The notes under the pieces were generated by a model, which searched no databases, was not told the DNA's origin, and was given only the letters and a program-made list of their open reading frames with translations. The translations under genes and the position numbers were made by a program. From Kitasatospora aureofaciens (lineage in GTDB: Bacteria > Actinomycetota > Actinomycetes > Streptomycetales > Streptomycetaceae), in the NCBI RefSeq assembly GCF_001188955.3, contig NZ_JPRF03000030.1:29183-93182 (forward strand): DNA of 64,000 bases, written 5' to 3'. Of this stretch, positions 53,479 through 61,860 are shown one piece after another. How positions within the stretch are numbered: position 1 is the stretch's first letter; each line of letters opens with the position of its first letter.

Positions 53479-54774
53479 GTGGCCGGGCGGCGGCCGATGA
53501 AGCGGAAGACCTCGGGGAGCAGCAGCGTGAAACGCCGGATGATCAACTCGCTGCTGATCGTCGTCCTGGTGGTCGTCGTGGTGTTCTGCGTGCCGCTCGC
53601 CCTGGTCGAGAAGCGGACCATCGTCAGCTCGGCCCAGGACCGGGTGGACGCCACCGCCGTCCGGGTGCTCGCCCTGGTGGAGAGCCGGCTCGCCGCGGGT
53701 GAGGGCGTCAAGGAAGGCCGGGTCTTCGAGAGCCAGGTCACCGAGGGCAGCTACGTCGAGGTGCAGATCCCCGGCCAGCCGGTGCTCTCGGCCGGCGACC
53801 GCCCGGCCGGGAACCACCTGCTGAGGGCCGCCGAGCACGGCACCAGCGGCGAGATCGTCACGGTCGAGCAGTCCCGCGAGGACGTCGACCACGAGATCGC
53901 CAACAACCTCCTGCTGCTCGGCGTGGTCGCCCTGCTGGCCGTCCAGGCCGCCGTGGCGCTCGCCGTCTGGCAGGCCAAACGGCTCGCCCGGCCGCTCACC
54001 GAACTCGCCGAGACCGCCGAACGGCTCGGCTCCGGCGACCCCCGCCCGCGCGACCGCCGCTACGGGGTGCCCGAGCTGGACCGGATCGCCGAAGTGCTGG
54101 ACACCAGCGCCGAGCGGATCGCCCGGATGCTCACCGCCGAACGCCGGCTCGCTGCCGACGCCTCGCACCAGCTGCGCACCCCGCTCACCGCGCTGTCGAT
54201 GCGGCTGGAGGAGATCACCGCCCTGGCCGAGGAGCCGGAGACCGTCAAGGAGGAGGCGACCATCGCCCTTCAGCAGGTCGAGCGGCTCACCGACGTCGTC
54301 CAGCGGCTGCTCACCACCCAGCGCGACCCGCGCAGCCCCACCGCCGTCGCCTTCGACCTGGACGAGGTGATCAAGCAGCAGGTGGAGGAATGGGGCCCGA
54401 CGCTGCGCGAGCAGGGCCGGGTGCTGTCCCTGGAGGGCCTGCACGGGGTCACCGCGGTCGGCACCCCGGGGACGGTGGCCCAGGTGCTGGCCACCCTGAT
54501 CGAGAACTCGCTGATGCACGGCGCCGGGACGATCACCCTGCGGGTGCGGCCCTCCGGCACCTCGGTGGTGGTCGAGGTGCAGGACCAGGGCGCCGGGGTG
54601 CCGGCCGACCTGGGCAACCGGGTGTTCGAGCGCGCGGTCAGCGGCCGCAACTCCACCGGGATCGGGCTGGCCGTCGCCCGCGACCTGGCGGAGGCGGACG
54701 GCGGTCGGCTGGAGCTGCTCTCGCTGAAGCCCGCGGTGTTCGCGCTCTTCCTCGGCCGCAGCCACCAGGACTGA
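53479..54774 (+). CDS. Sensor histidine kinase
   Basis: 431 residues if translated from the GTG at 53479; ATG at 53497 or GTG at 53527 (GGAG at eight bases) are equally plausible. TM1 is MINSLLIVVLVVVVVFCVPLALV, a short extracytoplasmic loop of about 90 residues follows, then TM2 LLLLGVVALLAVQAAVALAVW and HAMP. The phosphoacceptor His is in ADASHQLRTPLTALS; the ATPase shows LIENSLMHG, DQGAGVP and STGIGLAVARDL. It should phosphorylate the regulator upstream. The stop lies at the head of a degenerate tandem-repeat block. Confidence 0.9.
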   Translation: MAGRRPMKRKTSGSSSVKRRMINSLLIVVLVVVVVFCVPLALVEKRTIVSSAQDRVDATAVRVLALVESRLAAGEGVKEGRVFESQVTEGSYVEVQIPGQPVLSAGDRPAGNHLLRAAEHGTSGEIVTVEQSREDVDHEIANNLLLLGVVALLAVQAAVALAVWQAKRLARPLTELAETAERLGSGDPRPRDRRYGVPELDRIAEVLDTSAERIARMLTAERRLAADASHQLRTPLTALSMRLEEITALAEEPETVKEEATIALQQVERLTDVVQRLLTTQRDPRSPTAVAFDLDEVIKQQVEEWGPTLREQGRVLSLEGLHGVTAVGTPGTVAQVLATLIENSLMHGAGTITLRVRPSGTSVVVEVQDQGAGVPADLGNRVFERAVSGRNSTGIGLAVARDLAEADGGRLELLSLKPAVFALFLGRSHQD

Positions 54775-54860
54775 TCAGCGGGCCTGACCGATCAGGGAGC
54801 CCTGGCCGGTGAGGAGCCCTGACCGGTAAGGAGCCTGATCGATCAGGAGCCCTGGCCGAG
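54770..54860. repeat. Degenerate ~17-bp tandem repeat after the histidine kinase
   Basis: Five imperfect units of 16-18 bases, each of the form CCTGACCGATCAGGGAG or CCCTGGCCGGTGAGGAG, run from 54782 to 54860 and reach into the last codons of the convergent gene. The sequence just before them (CTGATCAGCGGGC) with the kinase stop codon resembles a decayed first unit. The dyad nature of the units means they can also fold. Confidence 0.75.
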
Positions 54861-55151
54861 CTGCATGTCGCGGACCACGTCGAGGTCGGTGAAGGTGGGC
54901 GGCGCGTCGCAGAGTGCCACCATCTCGCGGAAGATCCGGTCGGTCTGGGGAAGCCTGGAGTTGCGCATCGCCTCCTCGTAGGAGGGGAACTCCACGATCT
55001 CCACCACGTGCCTGCTGTCGGAGCGGTCGGTGCCGACCACCGCGTGCGAAGCGGTCCGGGTGCCGTTGGTGGCCTCGACCCAGCTGTCCATGAGCTGGTT
55101 GAGGTCGTCGAGCCGGTCGGTCCTGCAGTCGATGATCTGGACGAACGCCAT
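54843..55151 (-). CDS. Dimeric alpha/beta-barrel (ABM-like) small protein
   Basis: 102 residues starting MAFVQIIDCRTDRLDDLNQLMDSW. The pattern of two beta-alpha-beta units, with HVVEIVEFPSYEEAMRNS and FREMVALCDAPPTFTDLDV, fits the ferredoxin-like dimeric alpha/beta-barrel superfamily (ABM or EthD type). Such proteins act as monooxygenases or bind small ligands; no catalytic residues can be assigned here. It lies between the two-component system and the GtrA gene on the minus strand. Its 3' end is included in the tandem-repeat block. Confidence 0.75.
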   Translation of the reverse strand: MAFVQIIDCRTDRLDDLNQLMDSWVEATNGTRTASHAVVGTDRSDSRHVVEIVEFPSYEEAMRNSRLPQTDRIFREMVALCDAPPTFTDLDVVRDMQLGQGS

Positions 55152-55260
55152 GGCGCGCCTCCTGGGCCCCCTCGGCCTCGATCGTCCACGGGCCGTGCTC
55201 GCCCTCGGTCACCACTGTCCTCTCGCGGAGGCGGGCCGGGCAAGGGGGGCGGGGAGGGGC

Positions 55261-55839
55261 CTACTCGGCCTTGGCGTAGCGGATCTGCTCGGTGACCAGC
55301 ATCAGCTCGGCCTGGGCGGCCAGTTCCTGGCCGTCGGCGGTATGGGCGGCATGGGCGGCATCGGCGGTGGAGGCGACGGCGGCCGGCTCGGGCTCGGGGA
55401 GCGCGGTGAACACCCAGGTGCGGTAGGAGACGAAGCGGAACACGGTGGCCACGGCGAGGCCGATCACCTTGGCACCCAGCTGCTCGTAGTGCGAGTCCAG
55501 GTGGAGCACGTAGACCGTGAAGGCCAGCACGCCGGTCTCGATCAGCATGCCGATGCCGCTGAACACCAGGAACAGCGTGATCTCCCGCTTGCGGGAGGCG
55601 GCGTCGCGGTCCCGGTACAGCCAGTAGCGGTAGCCGAGGTAGTTGGTGGCGATCGCGATCACCGTCGCCGCGATGTTGGACCGCAGCGAGGCCAAGCCCA
55701 GACCGTTGATGCAGACCCAGAAGACGGCGAAGTTGATGACCACGCCACTCAGGCCGACGATGCCGAACTTCACTACCTCGCCCGTGAGCCCGCGCAGTTT
55801 CTGCACGAGCGGGGGTTTCGAAGCTGCGGTCGTCGCCAT
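55261..55839 (-). CDS. GtrA-family membrane protein
   Basis: 192 residues from the ATG at 55839 (GGAGG site). Four membrane segments with VVKFGIVGLSGVVINFAVFW, the GtrA signature, then FRFVSYRTWVF near the end. The family moves or flips lipid-linked sugars for surface polysaccharide modification in characterised cases. The C-terminal 45 residues (PEPEPAAVASTADAAHAAHTADG) are a repetitive Ala/His-rich tail. It is divergent from purK. Confidence 0.88.
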   Translation of the reverse strand: MATTAASKPPLVQKLRGLTGEVVKFGIVGLSGVVINFAVFWVCINGLGLASLRSNIAATVIAIATNYLGYRYWLYRDRDAASRKREITLFLVFSGIGMLIETGVLAFTVYVLHLDSHYEQLGAKVIGLAVATVFRFVSYRTWVFTALPEPEPAAVASTADAAHAAHTADGQELAAQAELMLVTEQIRYAKAE

Positions 55840-56007
55840 ACCGGGTGGCCTCCATGTACCTGCGGGAAAAAGGGCGTCCCACTGGGCCGGGGACACCCCT
55901 TGAGCCCTGCGTGCACGCACATGATCCGACCGCGCGGACGAGGACCTAGCCGTCCAGGCTACCCGCTCCCACCGAACGGCTCAGCCGTCCGGGTGCGGGG
56001 TTGACAT

Positions 56008-56019
56008 CTACGCGCGTCC
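56008..56019. promoter_or_regulatory. Partial copy of the deoC/PNP palindrome upstream of purK
   Basis: CTACGCGCGTCC matches the deoC/PNP operator candidate at 10 of 12 bases, 60 bases upstream of the purK start. It is only half palindromic, so it may be chance. Confidence 0.35.
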
Positions 56020-56078
56020 ACTACTCACGGCCCCACCGCGGCTCCGAGGCCCCCCACCGGCCCGGATATCCTGGCGGG

Positions 56079-57236
56079 GTGACTTCCCCGGGCAACATGA
56101 ATTTTCCAGTGGTGGGCATGATCGGTGGCGGGCAGCTGGCCCGCATGGCGCACCAGGCGGGGATCCCGCTCGGGATCCGGTTCAAGCTCCTCGCCGACAC
56201 CCCCCAGGACTCCGCCGCACAGGTGGTGTCCGACGTCGTCCTCGGTGACTACCGCGACCTCGACACCCTGCGCCGCTTCGCGGCCGGGTGCGACGTCATC
56301 ACCTTTGACCACGAGCACGTCCCCACCGAGCACCTGCGGGCCCTGGAGGCCGACGGCATCGCCGTCCGCCCCGGCCCGGAGGCGCTGGTCAACGCCCAGG
56401 ACAAGGGCGTGATGCGGGCCAAGCTCGACTCCATCGGGGTGCCCTGCCCCCGGCACCGGATCGTCGCCGACCCGGCCGACGTCACCGCCTTCGCCGACGA
56501 GGGCACCGGCTACCCGGTCGTACTGAAGACCGTTCGCGGCGGCTACGACGGCAAGGGCGTCTGGGTCGTCGACGACGAGCAGGAGGCGCAGGCCCCGTTC
56601 CTGGCCGGCGTCCCGGTGCTGGCCGAGGAGAAGGTCGACTTCGTCCGCGAGCTGGCCGCCAACGTGGTCCGCTCGCCCAGCGGCCAGGCCGTCGCCTACC
56701 CGGTCGTCGAGAGCGTCCAGGAGAACGGCGTCTGCGCCGAGGTCACCGCCCCAGCGCCGGACCTCGACCCCGCCCTCTCCGACGAGGCCCAGCAGCTCGC
56801 CCTGCGGATCGCCGGCGACCTCGGCATCGTCGGCCACCTGGCCGTCGAGCTGTTCCAGACGCGGGACGGCCGGATCCTGGTCAACGAGCTCGCCATGCGC
56901 CCGCACAACTCCGGGCACTGGACCCAGGACGGCGCCGTCACCTCGCAGTTCGAGAACCACCTGCGGGCCGTCCTCGACCTCCCGCTCGGCGACCCCCGGC
57001 CGCGCGCCAGGTGGACCGTCATGGTCAACGTCCTCGGCGGCGACTACCCGGACATGTACCACGCCTTCCTGCACTGCATGGCCCGCGACCCCGGGCTGCG
57101 GATCCACATGTACGGGAAGGACGTGAAGCCCGGCCGCAAGGTCGGCCACGTCAACGTCTTCGGGGACGACCTCGACGACGTCCGCGAGCGCGCCCGCCAT
57201 GCGGCCGCCTACCTGCGAGGAACGATCACCGAATGA
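56079..57236 (+). CDS. purK: N5-carboxyaminoimidazole ribonucleotide synthase PurK
   Basis: 385 residues from GTG (an ATG at 56097 is also possible). ATP-grasp enzyme: GMIGGGQLARMAHQAG near the start, ITFDHEHVP, VVLKTVRGGYDGKGV (ATP-binding), ELAMRPHNSGHWT near the C-terminal third. It carboxylates 5-aminoimidazole ribonucleotide with bicarbonate and ATP. The stop overlaps the ATG of purE by four bases (ATGA). Confidence 0.94.
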   Translation: MTSPGNMNFPVVGMIGGGQLARMAHQAGIPLGIRFKLLADTPQDSAAQVVSDVVLGDYRDLDTLRRFAAGCDVITFDHEHVPTEHLRALEADGIAVRPGPEALVNAQDKGVMRAKLDSIGVPCPRHRIVADPADVTAFADEGTGYPVVLKTVRGGYDGKGVWVVDDEQEAQAPFLAGVPVLAEEKVDFVRELAANVVRSPSGQAVAYPVVESVQENGVCAEVTAPAPDLDPALSDEAQQLALRIAGDLGIVGHLAVELFQTRDGRILVNELAMRPHNSGHWTQDGAVTSQFENHLRAVLDLPLGDPRPRARWTVMVNVLGGDYPDMYHAFLHCMARDPGLRIHMYGKDVKPGRKVGHVNVFGDDLDDVRERARHAAAYLRGTITE

Positions 57237-57757
57237 CGAACCCTGTCGTTGGCATCGTGATGGGCTCGGACTCCGACTGGCCGGTCATGGAGGCCGCCGC
57301 CCAGGCCCTGGACGAGTTCGAGATCGCGTACGAGGTGGACGTCGTCTCCGCCCACCGGATGCCCCGCGAGATGGTCGCGTACGGCGAGAACGCCCACCGG
57401 CGCGGCCTGAAGGCGATCATCGCGGGCGCCGGCGGCGCGGCCCACCTGCCGGGCATGCTGGCCTCCGTCACCCCGCTGCCGGTCATCGGCGTGCCGGTGC
57501 CGCTGCGCTACCTGGACGGCATGGACAGCCTGCTGTCGATCGTCCAGATGCCGGCCGGCGTCCCGGTCGCGACCGTCTCGGTGGCCGGCGCGCGCAACGC
57601 GGGCCTGCTCGCGGTGCGGATGCTCGCCGCCTTCGACGCCGAGCTCACCGAGAAGATGGCCGACTTCCAGGCCGAGCTGAACAACCAGGCCACCGAGAAG
57701 GGCAAGAAGCTCCGGGCCAAGGTGGCCGGCTCCTCGTCCTTCGGCTTCGGCAAGTAG
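57233..57757 (+). CDS. purE: 5-(carboxyamino)imidazole ribonucleotide mutase PurE
   Basis: 174 residues. Class I PurE motifs: GIVMGSDSDWPVM, VVSAHRMP, IAGAGGAAHLPGM and PVPLRYLDGMDSLLSIVQMPAGVPVATV. It rearranges the PurK product to 4-carboxy-AIR in purine synthesis. Its ATG overlaps the purK stop. The final GGCAAGTAG codons are the start of a multi-copy tandem repeat. Confidence 0.95.
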   Translation: MTNPVVGIVMGSDSDWPVMEAAAQALDEFEIAYEVDVVSAHRMPREMVAYGENAHRRGLKAIIAGAGGAAHLPGMLASVTPLPVIGVPVPLRYLDGMDSLLSIVQMPAGVPVATVSVAGARNAGLLAVRMLAAFDAELTEKMADFQAELNNQATEKGKKLRAKVAGSSSFGFGK

Positions 57758-57836
57758 GACTGCGCAAGTAGGACTGCGCAAGTAGGACTGCGCAAGCAGG
57801 ACAGCGGCAAGCAGGACTGCGGCAAGCAAGGCTTCG
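57750..57836. repeat. 14/15-bp tandem repeat growing out of the purE stop codon
   Basis: Three exact copies of GCAAGTAGGACTGC (57750-57791) are followed by three 15-base variants (57792-57836) with AAGCAGG in place of AAGTAGG. The purE stop TAG lies in the first copy. The array occupies most of the 119 bases before the dipeptidase start. Confidence 0.9.
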
Positions 57837-57876
57837 ACGAGCAAGAGCCGCCGACCCGTGGGGTAGAACAGCCCGT

Positions 57877-59088
57877 ATGACTTCTCAGACGGACTCCGCC
57901 ACCCCGCTGGCCGCCGCCCGGGCCCTGCTGCGCACCGCCCCCGTGGTGGACGGTCACAACGACCTCCCCTGGGCGATGCGCGAGCAGGCCGGGTACGACC
58001 TCGGCGCGCTCGACCTCGCCGCCGACCAGAGCGACCGCCTGCACACCGACCTCGCCCGCCTCGCGGAGGGCGGGGTCGGCGCGCAGTTCTGGTCCGTCTA
58101 CGTCCCCGCCTCGCTGGCCGGCGACCACGCGGTCTCCGCCACCCTGGAGCAGATCGACTTCGTCCACGCGCTGGTCGAGCGCTACCCGGACCGGCTGCGC
58201 CTCGCCCGTACCGCCGCCGACATGGAGGCCGCTCGCGCCGAGGGCCGGATCGCCTCGCTGATGGGCGCCGAGGGCGGCCACTCGATCGACTGCTCGCTGG
58301 CCACCCTGCGCGCCCTGTACGAGCTGGGCGTCCGCTACCTGACGCTCACCCACAACGACAACGTGCCGTGGGCCGACTCCGCGACCGACGAGCCGGTGGC
58401 CGGCGGGCTGACCCGCTTCGGCGAGGAGGTCGTCCGGGAGATGAACCGGCTCGGCATGCTGGTCGACCTCTCGCACGTCTCCGCCGACACCATGCGGGAC
58501 GCCCTGCGGGTCACCGAGGCGCCGGTGGTCTTCTCGCACTCCTCGTCCCGCACGGTCTGCGACCACCCGCGCAACATCCCGGACGACGTGCTCGCCCAGC
58601 TGCCCGCCAACGGCGGAGTGGCGATGGCGACCTTCGTCCCGAAGTTCATCCTGCCCGCCGCCATCGAGTGGACCCGGGCCGCCGACGAGAACATGCGCGC
58701 CCACGGCTTCGACCCGCTGGACACCACCCCGCCGGCCATGGAGCGCCAGCGCGCCTTCGAGGCCGCCAACCCGCGCCCGATCGCCACCCCGGCCACCGTC
58801 GCCGACCACCTCGACCACATGCGCGAGGTCGCGGGCATCGACCACATCGGGATCGGCGGCGACTTCGACGGCACCGCCTTCCTGCCGGACGGCCTCGACT
58901 CGGTGGCCGGATACCCCAACCTGGTCGCCGAACTCCTCGGCCGCCACTGGTCGGAGGCCGACCTGTCCAAGCTGACCTGGCACAACGCCGTCCGCGTCCT
59001 GCACGACGCCGAGTCGGTCGCCACCTCCCTGCGGGCGAGCCGCCGGCCCTCCATCGCCACCATCGCCCAGCTGGACGGCGACGCCTGA
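57877..59088 (+). CDS. M19-family (renal-type) dipeptidase
   Basis: 403 residues. Metal ligands are in VVDGHNDLPW, GAEGGHSID with the bridging Glu, SHSSSRTVCDHPRNIPD and IGIGGDFDGTAFLPDGL. It hydrolyses dipeptides including D-containing ones in the cytoplasm; no signal peptide is visible. The ATG at 57877 gives MTSQTDSATP. It is downstream of purKE but separated by the repeat array, so its own promoter is likely. Confidence 0.92.
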   Translation: MTSQTDSATPLAAARALLRTAPVVDGHNDLPWAMREQAGYDLGALDLAADQSDRLHTDLARLAEGGVGAQFWSVYVPASLAGDHAVSATLEQIDFVHALVERYPDRLRLARTAADMEAARAEGRIASLMGAEGGHSIDCSLATLRALYELGVRYLTLTHNDNVPWADSATDEPVAGGLTRFGEEVVREMNRLGMLVDLSHVSADTMRDALRVTEAPVVFSHSSSRTVCDHPRNIPDDVLAQLPANGGVAMATFVPKFILPAAIEWTRAADENMRAHGFDPLDTTPPAMERQRAFEAANPRPIATPATVADHLDHMREVAGIDHIGIGGDFDGTAFLPDGLDSVAGYPNLVAELLGRHWSEADLSKLTWHNAVRVLHDAESVATSLRASRRPSIATIAQLDGDA

Positions 59089-59099
59089 GGCCTGACGGC

Positions 59100-59310
59100 T
59101 CAGCCCAGCCGCGGGATCTCGATGGCCGGGCACCTGTCCATCACCATCGAGACCCCCGCGGCCCGGGTCCGCCCGTACGCGGCCTCGTCGACGACCCCGA
59201 GCTGGAACCAGACAGCCTTCGCCCCGACCGCCACCGCCTGGTCGGCCACCTCCCCGGCCAGCGAACTGTTCACGAACACGTCCACCACGTCGGGAATGGC
59301 CGGGTGAGCA
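59100..59310 (-). pseudogene. Truncated CoA-binding protein, inverted paralogue
   Basis: The C-terminal part of a CoA-binding protein reads DVVDVFVNSSLAGEVADQAV, then AVWFQLGVVDEAAYGRT and CPAIEIPRLG, closely matching the intact gene on the other strand (about 70 percent identity by eye). Only about 70 residues remain; the first half with the GLSSNxxR nucleotide loop is missing and the sequence breaks off near 59310. The intact paralogue begins 53 bases beyond the break. Confidence 0.75.
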
Positions 59311-59362
59311 GTGGCGCTGGCGTGAGGTGAGTTCTCGGTACTCAGCTGCGAGGAGGCAGGGC

Positions 59363-59788
59363 ATGTACGGCGACCCGGAGACGGTCCGGAAGATCCTCAC
59401 CGAGCTGGGTGACACCTGGGCCGTCGTGGGCCTCTCGTCCAACCAGCGACGGGCGGCCTACGGCGTGGCCGAGGTCCTGCAGCGCTTCGGCAAGCGCATC
59501 GTGCCGGTGCACCCGAAGGCAGAGACGGTCCACGGCGAGAAGGGGTACGCGTCCCTCGCGGACATCCCGTTCGAGGTCGACGTCGTGGACGTCTTCGTCC
59601 GGTCCGACCTCGCCGGTGACGTCGCGGATGAAGCGGCCACCATCGGCGCCAAGGCCGTCTGGTTCCAGCTGGGCGTGATCGACGGGGCGGCGTACGAGCG
59701 GACGCAGGCCGCGGGGCTTGCCATGGTGATGGACAAGTGCCCCGCCATCGAGATCCCCCGGTTGGGCCTGGCTCGCCAACGCCGTTAG
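59363..59788 (+). CDS. CoA-binding domain protein (YccU-like)
   Basis: 141 residues from the ATG at 59363, which follows GAGGAGG. The Rossmann-type CoA-binding fold is shown by TWAVVGLSSNQRRAAYGVAEVLQ, VPVHPKAETVHGEKGYASL and AVWFQLGVIDGAAYERTQAAG with MDKCPAIEIPRLG. Such proteins bind CoA or related nucleotides; function unknown. The upstream GTG at 59327 lacks a site. The gene is head-to-head with a truncated paralogue on the other strand. Confidence 0.87.
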   Translation: MYGDPETVRKILTELGDTWAVVGLSSNQRRAAYGVAEVLQRFGKRIVPVHPKAETVHGEKGYASLADIPFEVDVVDVFVRSDLAGDVADEAATIGAKAVWFQLGVIDGAAYERTQAAGLAMVMDKCPAIEIPRLGLARQRR

Positions 59789-60070
59789 ATCTTGCGAGCC
59801 TTGGGAGGTTTGGCGGCAGCGCTCCGACTGGCAAGCCTCCTGATCTCAATCAGGTGCACTTCGATACCGGAGCTTGTGGCCGGGAGCGGCGGAAGGGCCC
59901 GATGTGGCGCTCAGGTGCTGGCGGTGTCACTCGACCTGCTGCAGCCACGACAGCTCTGAGATCGTGGTCGGCAGATGTGTTATCGAACCCGAACGCAGAG
60001 TCCTTGTCGTGTGGATGAGCCGATGATTTGATGAGTCGGATCGTTCGATCGGCCAGACACGGGGGTGGAG

Positions 60071-60391
60071 ATGGCTGAAGGGTATCGGGTTGACCTCCAT
60101 GCGTTACGGGAGGCAGCCGCAGGCGTGAACGGCACGATCGGCAAGGCTGCCAAGCAGCGCGTGAGTGATATCCCGCATGACGAGTCGGCGATTGGCAATC
60201 ATGAACTGGCCGGTACGCTAGGTGATTTTCTCAGCCGATGGCAGCGCGGTGTCGATAATCTCACGAAGGACGGCCAGGAGATTTCGGCAAGGCTATCGGC
60301 CAGCGTGAAAGCCTATAGTGATGCGGAACAGGCGGCGCATGGCGATCTCAATGGAATCCTGCAGAAGAGCGGGACTGATCCGGGGGGTTAA
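60071..60391 (+). CDS. WXG100-like ESX protein (first gene of the second toxin module)
   Basis: 106 residues counted to 60391 from the ATG at 60071. It is helical throughout: YRVDLHALREAAAGVNGTIG, then FLSRWQRGVDNLTKDGQEIS and ending in LQKSGTDPGG. Two helices of this spacing fit ESX/WXG100-like partners, although there is no WxG. It would pair with the toxin encoded six bases downstream for type VII export. Third-position GC is clearly lower than in the core genes. Confidence 0.7.
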   Translation: MAEGYRVDLHALREAAAGVNGTIGKAAKQRVSDIPHDESAIGNHELAGTLGDFLSRWQRGVDNLTKDGQEISARLSASVKAYSDAEQAAHGDLNGILQKSGTDPGG

Positions 60392-60397
60392 GTAGCC

Positions 60398-61471
60398 GTG
60401 GCAGATCTCGGGCAAACGAACGATCCGAAGGCGCTGATACCCGGGGATAGCGGATCGATAGCCCATACTGAGTCGGCGCTCCGAGAGTACGGCGATTTCC
60501 TTCATATCGCTGGCGAGGGCCTCAGTCGCATCAACACCAGTGATGGGTGGAGCGGAGAAGCTGCTGACGCTTTCCACAAAGTATTCCACGGCCAACCCGG
60601 GAAATGGCTGCAAGCAGGCGATGCATTCCACGATGCGGCTGGGGCTCTGGGTAGCTATGCATCCACTCTGGACTGGGCACAGGGCGAGGCGACTGACGCT
60701 CTAAGATTATGGAGCGCCGGCGAAGCGAACCAGCAGGCTGCTCGCGACAAGCTGGCGAATGCCCGGAACCAACTCGCCGGGGCCGCCGGTACCGCTGGCG
60801 CCATCATAGGTAAGGCGCGCGACCTAGCTCCTCCGAAGCCGGGGTTCTGGTCGCAGCTGGGCGACGACATCGGTGATTTCTTCTCCGATGCCGGAGATTT
60901 CGCCAAGGACCTCGGCGAGACAGTGGTGAGCGACCTGGCCTCGGTCGGCAATGCCATGGTGCACGATCCCGGGTCGGTTGCCGAGATGGCCGGAGGTCTT
61001 GCACTGACCACGCTCGGTGTCGGCGGCGAGGTGCTCGGCGTCGCACTGGATGCCACCGGAGTCGGTGCCGTCATTGGAGTGCCCGCGAACGTGGTTTCGG
61101 CGGGGGCCATCGCAACTGGTGTCGGCTTGATGGGTATGGGTGCGTCGAACATCGCCGAGGATGCGGCTGGCCCGGACCGCGTCAACATGAACTCCGACAG
61201 CGGTGGCGGCGGTGGTGGTGGCGGTGGGGTTCCGCGATCCTACAAGTCAAACGAGGGTGCCATCGGCCAGGAACTGGGCTATTCTCGGAAAGACATCAAG
61301 CTTGCAATTCACGCAGTAAAAAACAAGCCAGGATGGCGCGGTATCGGCGGCAACAAGAACCCGGACGTTGTCGTTGATACGAGTACCGGGGAAGTCTACC
61401 CGAAACTTCCCGATGGAAGCCCGGCTGATGACAGTATCGGGAATGTATTTGACTACCTGCCAGAGGAATAG
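60398..61471 (+). CDS. WXG100-type polymorphic toxin with unidentified C-terminal domain
   Basis: 357 residues from GTG. The N-terminal ~110 residues are a WXG domain (RINTSDGWSGEAADAFHKVF). A linker with acidic DIGDFFSDAGDFAKDLG and a hydrophobic Gly/Ala-rich segment (about 190-255) follow. After a run of Gly (GGGGGGGGG) comes a C-terminal ~75-residue domain: YKSNEGAIGQELGYSRKDIK, GWRGIGGNKNPDVVVDTSTG and DSIGNVFDYL. Its modular swap-like position marks it as the toxin domain; I do not recognise its activity. The immunity gene follows 8 bases downstream. Confidence 0.8.
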   Translation: MADLGQTNDPKALIPGDSGSIAHTESALREYGDFLHIAGEGLSRINTSDGWSGEAADAFHKVFHGQPGKWLQAGDAFHDAAGALGSYASTLDWAQGEATDALRLWSAGEANQQAARDKLANARNQLAGAAGTAGAIIGKARDLAPPKPGFWSQLGDDIGDFFSDAGDFAKDLGETVVSDLASVGNAMVHDPGSVAEMAGGLALTTLGVGGEVLGVALDATGVGAVIGVPANVVSAGAIATGVGLMGMGASNIAEDAAGPDRVNMNSDSGGGGGGGGGVPRSYKSNEGAIGQELGYSRKDIKLAIHAVKNKPGWRGIGGNKNPDVVVDTSTGEVYPKLPDGSPADDSIGNVFDYLPEE

Positions 61472-61479
61472 CGGCGCAC

Positions 61480-61860
61480 ATGTCGAATGAAATTAGTGAA
61501 CTTGCTGATCGGTGGATCCTCCCGCTGCGGGGCCATCGTGTGGTGGATATCGCCTGGGGTGATGAGCTTCGTTTCCTGCTTGAGCCATCCGGCGAGGTTG
61601 TCGTTGGCTGCGGGGCCCTGTGGACAGAAGGCCCGGTGACGGCTCCAGGAGCCCGCCCCACGGCACTCGATCAGTGTGACAAAGGACGGGTTCAGCAGAC
61701 CACGGGTGCAAGCGTCCTGTCGGCTGTCGGCTTCAAGAGCGGTGCGCTGCGTGTGGTGTTCAGCAACGGGTGGCACCTGAATGTGAAGTCTGAAGGGCCG
61801 TTCGTTCCCGCATCGGTGAGATCAGGCGACACCGTCATGTGGGAGCGCGCTCGCCCCTGA
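61480..61860 (+). CDS. Probable immunity protein of the second toxin module (DUF6188-like)
   Basis: 126 residues from ATG. The sequence shows HRVVDIAWGDELRFLLEPSG, TEGPVTAPGARPTALD and ALRVVFSNGWHLNVKSEGPF, matching a family of small streptomycete proteins (DUF6188) as far as I recall. These are frequently next to ESX-type toxins. No signal or membrane helix is present, so it acts in the cytoplasm. It starts eight bases after the toxin stop. Confidence 0.75.
   Translation: MSNEISELADRWILPLRGHRVVDIAWGDELRFLLEPSGEVVVGCGALWTEGPVTAPGARPTALDQCDKGRVQQTTGASVLSAVGFKSGALRVVFSNGWHLNVKSEGPFVPASVRSGDTVMWERARP

Noticed and set aside
55840..55920. Longer GtrA start at 55920
   Set aside because: The upstream codons are not hydrophobic or conserved, and the ATG at 55839 has a clear GGAGG site.
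57750..57836. CRISPR-like array after purE
   Set aside because: Units are contiguous with no spacers and no cas genes; it is a simple minisatellite.
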